This document shows, one piece after another, positions 60,706 to 64,000 of a stretch of DNA of 64,000 nucleotides. This DNA is from Halalkalicoccus sp. NIPERK01 (GTDB lineage Archaea > Halobacteriota > Halobacteria > Halobacteriales > Halalkalicoccaceae): assembly GCF_030287405.1 (NCBI RefSeq), contig NZ_JASVVV010000001.1:62001-126000 (forward strand). Reading direction: 5' to 3'. A program made the translations under genes and the position numbers. The notes beneath the pieces were generated by a model. The model saw nothing but the letters and a program-made list of their open reading frames with translations, was not told the origin of the DNA and searched no databases. Position 1 is the first letter of the stretch. The number at the start of each line of letters is the position of its first letter.

Positions 60706-61548
60706 CTACAGTCGGTGATAGAGACCCGACTCCGGATCGAGCAGCGTATCGGCCCTCACGCGAATCGTCCGGGAGTCGACCCGCGTCACGCCCGTCGCGA
60801 TCGGAAGGACGGGCCCGAGAAACGGGAGGTACTTGCGTACCCACCCCCCGACCCGATCGATCTTCGAGATGTTCGAGGGATCGAGATACCGTATCTCCAG
60901 CGTGTACGGCGGTTCCAGGCCCGTGTACGGCGGGATCTCCTCCACCCGATCCATCGCGGTAGCGACGCCGTCACGGATCTCCGCGCGGACCTCGTCCCGG
61001 TCGCGATGGCGGGCCGATTCGCGACCTCGCCCGTACTTCGTGACGACCGTCTCGATCTCGGGGACGAACTGGCGGGCCTCGAGGGTCGCCTTGTCGTCGC
61101 CGGCCAGGAACACGGTCGGAACGCCCTGCCGACCCGCGATCAGCGCTCGACAGGCGAACTCGCCGACGAACACCCCGTTGAGCTTGTAGTAATCGACCGA
61201 GAGCGAGGAGTAGGTGTGACACAGCGGCGCGTTCGGCGTGCCGGCCATCGCGTGCTGGCCGACGAACAGCACGGCGTCGCAGTCGTGCAGGTGGAAGTAC
61301 GGGCGACCGCCGTCGAGGTATCGGCCGCCGACGAGGTCCGCCTCCCGGAGGCCGCCGCTGCCGTGGCCGTCCCAGACGTCGACCGCCGCGTCGGGTGCGA
61401 CCGCTCGGACGCCCTCGATGGCCGCGTTCACCTCGCGGGCGAGGTGGTCCATCGCGGCGCGTTTCCGATCGGTCCGTCCCGTCCGTGTCTGGCGAAAGGA
61501 GTCGACCCCGACGGGCCCTTCGAGGTCCGTGATCACGAGTACGTGCAC
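60706..61548 (-). CDS. M55-family D-aminopeptidase (DppA-like)
   Basis: 280 residues from GTG (MHVLVITDLEGPVGVD). Family marks are ITDLEG with the metal-binding Asp/Glu, WDGHGSGG, FVGQHAMAGTPNAPLCHTYSS and the Glu in NGVFVGEFAC. These self-assembled zinc peptidases cleave short peptides with N-terminal D-amino acids. Monocistronic in this context. Confidence 0.88.
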   Translation of the reverse strand: MHVLVITDLEGPVGVDSFRQTRTGRTDRKRAAMDHLAREVNAAIEGVRAVAPDAAVDVWDGHGSGGLREADLVGGRYLDGGRPYFHLHDCDAVLFVGQHAMAGTPNAPLCHTYSSLSVDYYKLNGVFVGEFACRALIAGRQGVPTVFLAGDDKATLEARQFVPEIETVVTKYGRGRESARHRDRDEVRAEIRDGVATAMDRVEEIPPYTGLEPPYTLEIRYLDPSNISKIDRVGGWVRKYLPFLGPVLPIATGVTRVDSRTIRVRADTLLDPESGLYHRL

Positions 61549-61604
61549 GCTGTGTGGGGTATCGGATCCTCGGTAATAAGGACCGCTAGCCGCTCGCGTC
61601 GGGG

Positions 61605-61889
61605 CTAGTGGGAATGGCCGGTCATCTCCGCGAACGAGGCACCGAAGCGCTCCTCGAACAGCGCCATCGTCTCCTCCTCGATCGTCTCGATCCCCTCGTC
61701 GGGGTCGCCCTGCGAGTGGTGGCTGATCGCGTGGACCTGCTGTGCACACGAGAGCACCGCGAGATCGCCGAGGGTCTCGGCGGGTGATTCGTCGCCGTCC
61801 GCGAGCAACTCCAGCAGCGGCGCCGGAACCGCTATCTCGTCCGTCGATCCGTCGTCGCCGTCGATCGTGAATGTAGTCGTGGTCACCAC
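61605..61889 (-). CDS. small conserved haloarchaeal protein
   Basis: 94 residues from GTG (MVTTTTFTIDG; GTG one codon later also possible). Beta strand-like start, then acidic helices (ETIEEETMALFEERFGASFAEM) and a HSH C-terminus. One Cys. Function not recognised. The 295 bp after its start (61890-62184) hold no gene I can support. Confidence 0.65.
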   Translation of the reverse strand: MVTTTTFTIDGDDGSTDEIAVPAPLLELLADGDESPAETLGDLAVLSCAQQVHAISHHSQGDPDEGIETIEEETMALFEERFGASFAEMTGHSH

Positions 61890-62184
61890 GATACGCCCTT
61901 GTTCGGGGAGGGGGAAAACGTCTGTCGGTCACCGCCCCTGTCGTCGGCGCCCCGGACGACGGTGCGGGTCGTCCGTCACGGTTCGGCCACCGTATTCCGT
62001 CGGTCGCGAGTCGTAGAGGGGTTCGTCCGACCCGTGTGGCGAAACGTCGACGATCGGTCCGACGGGGGGCCGTCCCCCGAGCGAGTTGTCGGAACACATA
62101 GGTGTGGTGACGTCCAACACATCCGGGATGAGTGGACCGACGACCGGCGTCCGCCGATGGGAGGCAATCGCATAGCGGGTACGC

Positions 62185-64000
62185 ATGAGCGAGATCGAAC
62201 ACACCGAAACGACGCCGAGATACGTCGTCCCGTTCGACGACGAGCGCGCGACGGATCGCTCGCTCGTCGGGGGAAAGGGCGCGAACGTGGCGCGCCTCGT
62301 CGCAGCGGGACTGCCGGTCCCCCCGGGATTCTGCGTGACGACGCGCGTCTACGAGCGACTGATCGACGATCCCGCGATCCGGGAGCGAATCCACGACCTC
62401 TCGGCCATCGACCCGGCCGACACGACGGCCCTCGCGGACGCGGGGGCCGCCCTCCGGGCCCGAGTCGAGGGCGCCGAGATCCCCACGGAGGTGCGAGGGG
62501 CGATCGAGACCGCACTCGACGCGACGGCGAGCGGTTCCGAACGGGCGTACGCCGTCCGCTCCAGTGCGACGGCCGAGGACCGCCCCGAGGCGTCGTTCGC
62601 GGGCCAGCAGGAGACGTACCTCAACGTCCGCGGCGCGGACGAGGTCGTCGAGCGGGTGCGCGACTGCATGGCGAGCCTCTTTACCGACCGCGCGATCGCC
62701 TATCGCGCGAGGAACGGCGTCCCCCACGAGGACGTCGCGATCGGGGTCGTCGTCCAGCGGATGGTCTCGCCCGACGTCTCCGGAATCCTCTTTACGGCCG
62801 ATCCGACGACGGGCAACCGCTTCGTCGCGTCGATCGACGCCGGTCGCGGACTCGGCGAGGCACTGGTCTCGGGCCTCGCCGCCGGCGACGAGGTTCGCGT
62901 CGACACGCGGACCGGCGAGATACTCGAGTACGAGGTCGGCGACCAGCGGGTCGCGGTCAGATCGCTGCCGGAGGGCGGGACCGAGACGATCGAACTCGCG
63001 CCGGCCGACCGCGCGGAACGGGTCCTCACCGACGAGCAGGTGCGTTCTCTCGTCGGGTTGGGGACACGGATCGAGGCCCTGTTCGGGTGCCCGCAGGACG
63101 TCGAGTGGTGTCTGGCCGACGGCGAGTTCTCCGTCGTGCAGGCCCGGCCGATCACGTCGCTGTTCCCCGTGCCGTCGCCCCCGCCGGCGGACGACCGCCT
63201 GCACGTCTACTACAGCATGGGCCACGCCCAGGCGTTCGGCGAGGCGATGCCCCCACTCGTGCGGGACGTCTGGCTGGCGTACATCCGGACCTCGATGGCG
63301 GAGTGGGGCCTCGCTCCCGACGCGAACTGGGCCACAGAGGCCGGCGGGCGGATCTACATCGACCTGACGCCGCTGTTGCGGGTCGGCCCGCTCCGGCGTC
63401 GCCTTCCGACCCAACTGGCCTCGATGAGCGAGGCGGTCGGGGCCGCCGTCGCGGACGTGCTGGAGCGGCGCGGCGAGGAGTTCGAACGCGAGCGGACGGC
63501 CGGCGAGACGCTCGCGACGGCGCTTCGGCTCACGAGGACCGTATCGACGGGCGCACGGATGGGCTTTCCGGTCACGTCGTCGATGGTCGACGGCTTGCTC
63601 GGGGCGTTCGTCGGCGCACCGAACCCACCCGAGTACGAGGAGGCGAGGTGGACCGCGTGGGGGCGGACCGTCGCCGCCGAGGTACGTGCCCCCGACACGC
63701 TCGACGCGCGCGTCCGCGCGGTCTTCGCGTTCTCCGCCGGGACGACCGACTTCCCCGCCATCGGCCCGCTGTACGCGGCCCTCCTCGCCGGCGGGTGGCT
63801 CGGGTGGCGGTTCCCGGACGAGTCCGACGCTGTCCACGGGACCGAAGTCCCCGTGGGCCAGTCGGAACCGTTCGACGGTTCCGACGACGTCAACGCCGTC
63901 GGGCGGGGCTTCCCGCACGAACTGGTGACGCGGATCAACCTCGGATTGGGCGATCTGGCCGACGTCGCCCGCGACCACCCCGCCGTCGTCGAGGCGCTCC
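62185..64000 (+). CDS. PEP-synthase/rifampicin phosphotransferase-like enzyme, 3'-truncated
   Basis: 605 residues seen, running off the window. The ATP-grasp PPDK-type N-terminal domain is clear: LVGGKGANVARL, PPGFCVTTRVY, YAVRSSATAEDRPEASFAGQQETYLNV, GILFTADPTTGN and VEWCLADGEFSVVQARPIT (~300). The next domain, VYYSMGHAQAFGEAMPPLVRDVW, resembles the middle substrate-binding domain of rifampicin phosphotransferases rather than the PEP-binding domain of PEP synthase. The swivelling His domain lies beyond the edge. Confidence 0.78.
   Translation, partial: MSEIEHTETTPRYVVPFDDERATDRSLVGGKGANVARLVAAGLPVPPGFCVTTRVYERLIDDPAIRERIHDLSAIDPADTTALADAGAALRARVEGAEIPTEVRGAIETALDATASGSERAYAVRSSATAEDRPEASFAGQQETYLNVRGADEVVERVRDCMASLFTDRAIAYRARNGVPHEDVAIGVVVQRMVSPDVSGILFTADPTTGNRFVASIDAGRGLGEALVSGLAAGDEVRVDTRTGEILEYEVGDQRVAVRSLPEGGTETIELAPADRAERVLTDEQVRSLVGLGTRIEALFGCPQDVEWCLADGEFSVVQARPITSLFPVPSPPPADDRLHVYYSMGHAQAFGEAMPPLVRDVWLAYIRTSMAEWGLAPDANWATEAGGRIYIDLTPLLRVGPLRRRLPTQLASMSEAVGAAVADVLERRGEEFERERTAGETLATALRLTRTVSTGARMGFPVTSSMVDGLLGAFVGAPNPPEYEEARWTAWGRTVAAEVRAPDTLDARVRAVFAFSAGTTDFPAIGPLYAALLAGGWLGWRFPDESDAVHGTEVPVGQSEPFDGSDDVNAVGRGFPHELVTRINLGLGDLADVARDHPAVVEAL

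Noticed and set aside
60706-63978. 1090-codon open frame on the minus strand across the window end
   Set aside because: Only its first part (60706-61548 reading in from the GTG) is a real M55 gene; the rest is antisense to the Rph-like coding sequence and to intergenic DNA, and shows no family motifs.

Overview
The window is chromosomal DNA from a halophilic archaeon (class Halobacteria). The evidence is very high GC with strong GC3, acidic proteins, leaderless or very short-leader genes with TATA boxes close to the start, Tat/lipobox secreted proteins, a split b6-type cytochrome b, archaeal eIF1A, PheS/PheT, and archaeal PilB/PilC. The genus cannot be fixed from the sequence alone.

Layout. 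1-2675: end of a cytochrome bc operon (Rieske, two cytochrome b halves, two small membrane proteins). 2970-13881: mostly housekeeping and catabolism: an NAD-kinase-like protein without the GGDGT motif, an M28 peptidase, arginase with an adjacent winged-helix regulator, a type II NADH dehydrogenase-like enzyme, a nucleoside-salvage run (uridine phosphorylase, BKACE protein, cytidine deaminase, phosphohexomutase) and a methyltransferase. 13960-14405: tRNA-Gly(TCC) with tandem hairpins and 5'-end fragments upstream and two extra copies of its 3' end downstream. 14435-24006: an asparagine-synthetase-like protein lacking the glutaminase cysteine, eIF1A, an iron-related lipoprotein, a phosphate permease/UspA/DUF2243 run, an HD hydrolase, a flavin monooxygenase and a GST-like reductase. 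24144-33692: pheST, a TRAP-TAXI transporter, thrS, tatA, tRNA-Arg(CCT).

34185-42994 is a type IV pilus-like locus: PilB ATPase, PilC membrane protein, five overlapping genes for small pilin-like proteins, and a convergent sixth with a bactofilin-like C-terminus. 43084-51584: zinc-ribbon protein, MATE transporter, NicO-type metal transporter, Zn/Cd-type P1B ATPase with a palindromic upstream site, a metal-resistance-associated soluble protein, a CoA-disulfide-reductase-like enzyme and DUF2270.

51667-57354 is a reduced-sulfur locus: DsrE-like and TusA proteins divergent from rhodanese/MBL persulfide-dioxygenase-like, two half-size YeeE/YedE transporters, a 49-residue membrane peptide, a TauE exporter, and a second rhodanese/MBL enzyme. 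Three promoters here carry the same inverted repeat, GTATT-N13-AATAC, which I interpret as the operator of a sulfur-responsive regulon whose repressor lies outside the window. This is the most interesting system seen.

57649-64000: a geranylgeranyl-reductase-family flavoprotein, an RNase Z-like MBL protein, a disrupted or intron-bearing tRNA-like element, a small membrane protein, an M55 peptidase, and the start of a rifampicin-phosphotransferase-like enzyme running off the end.
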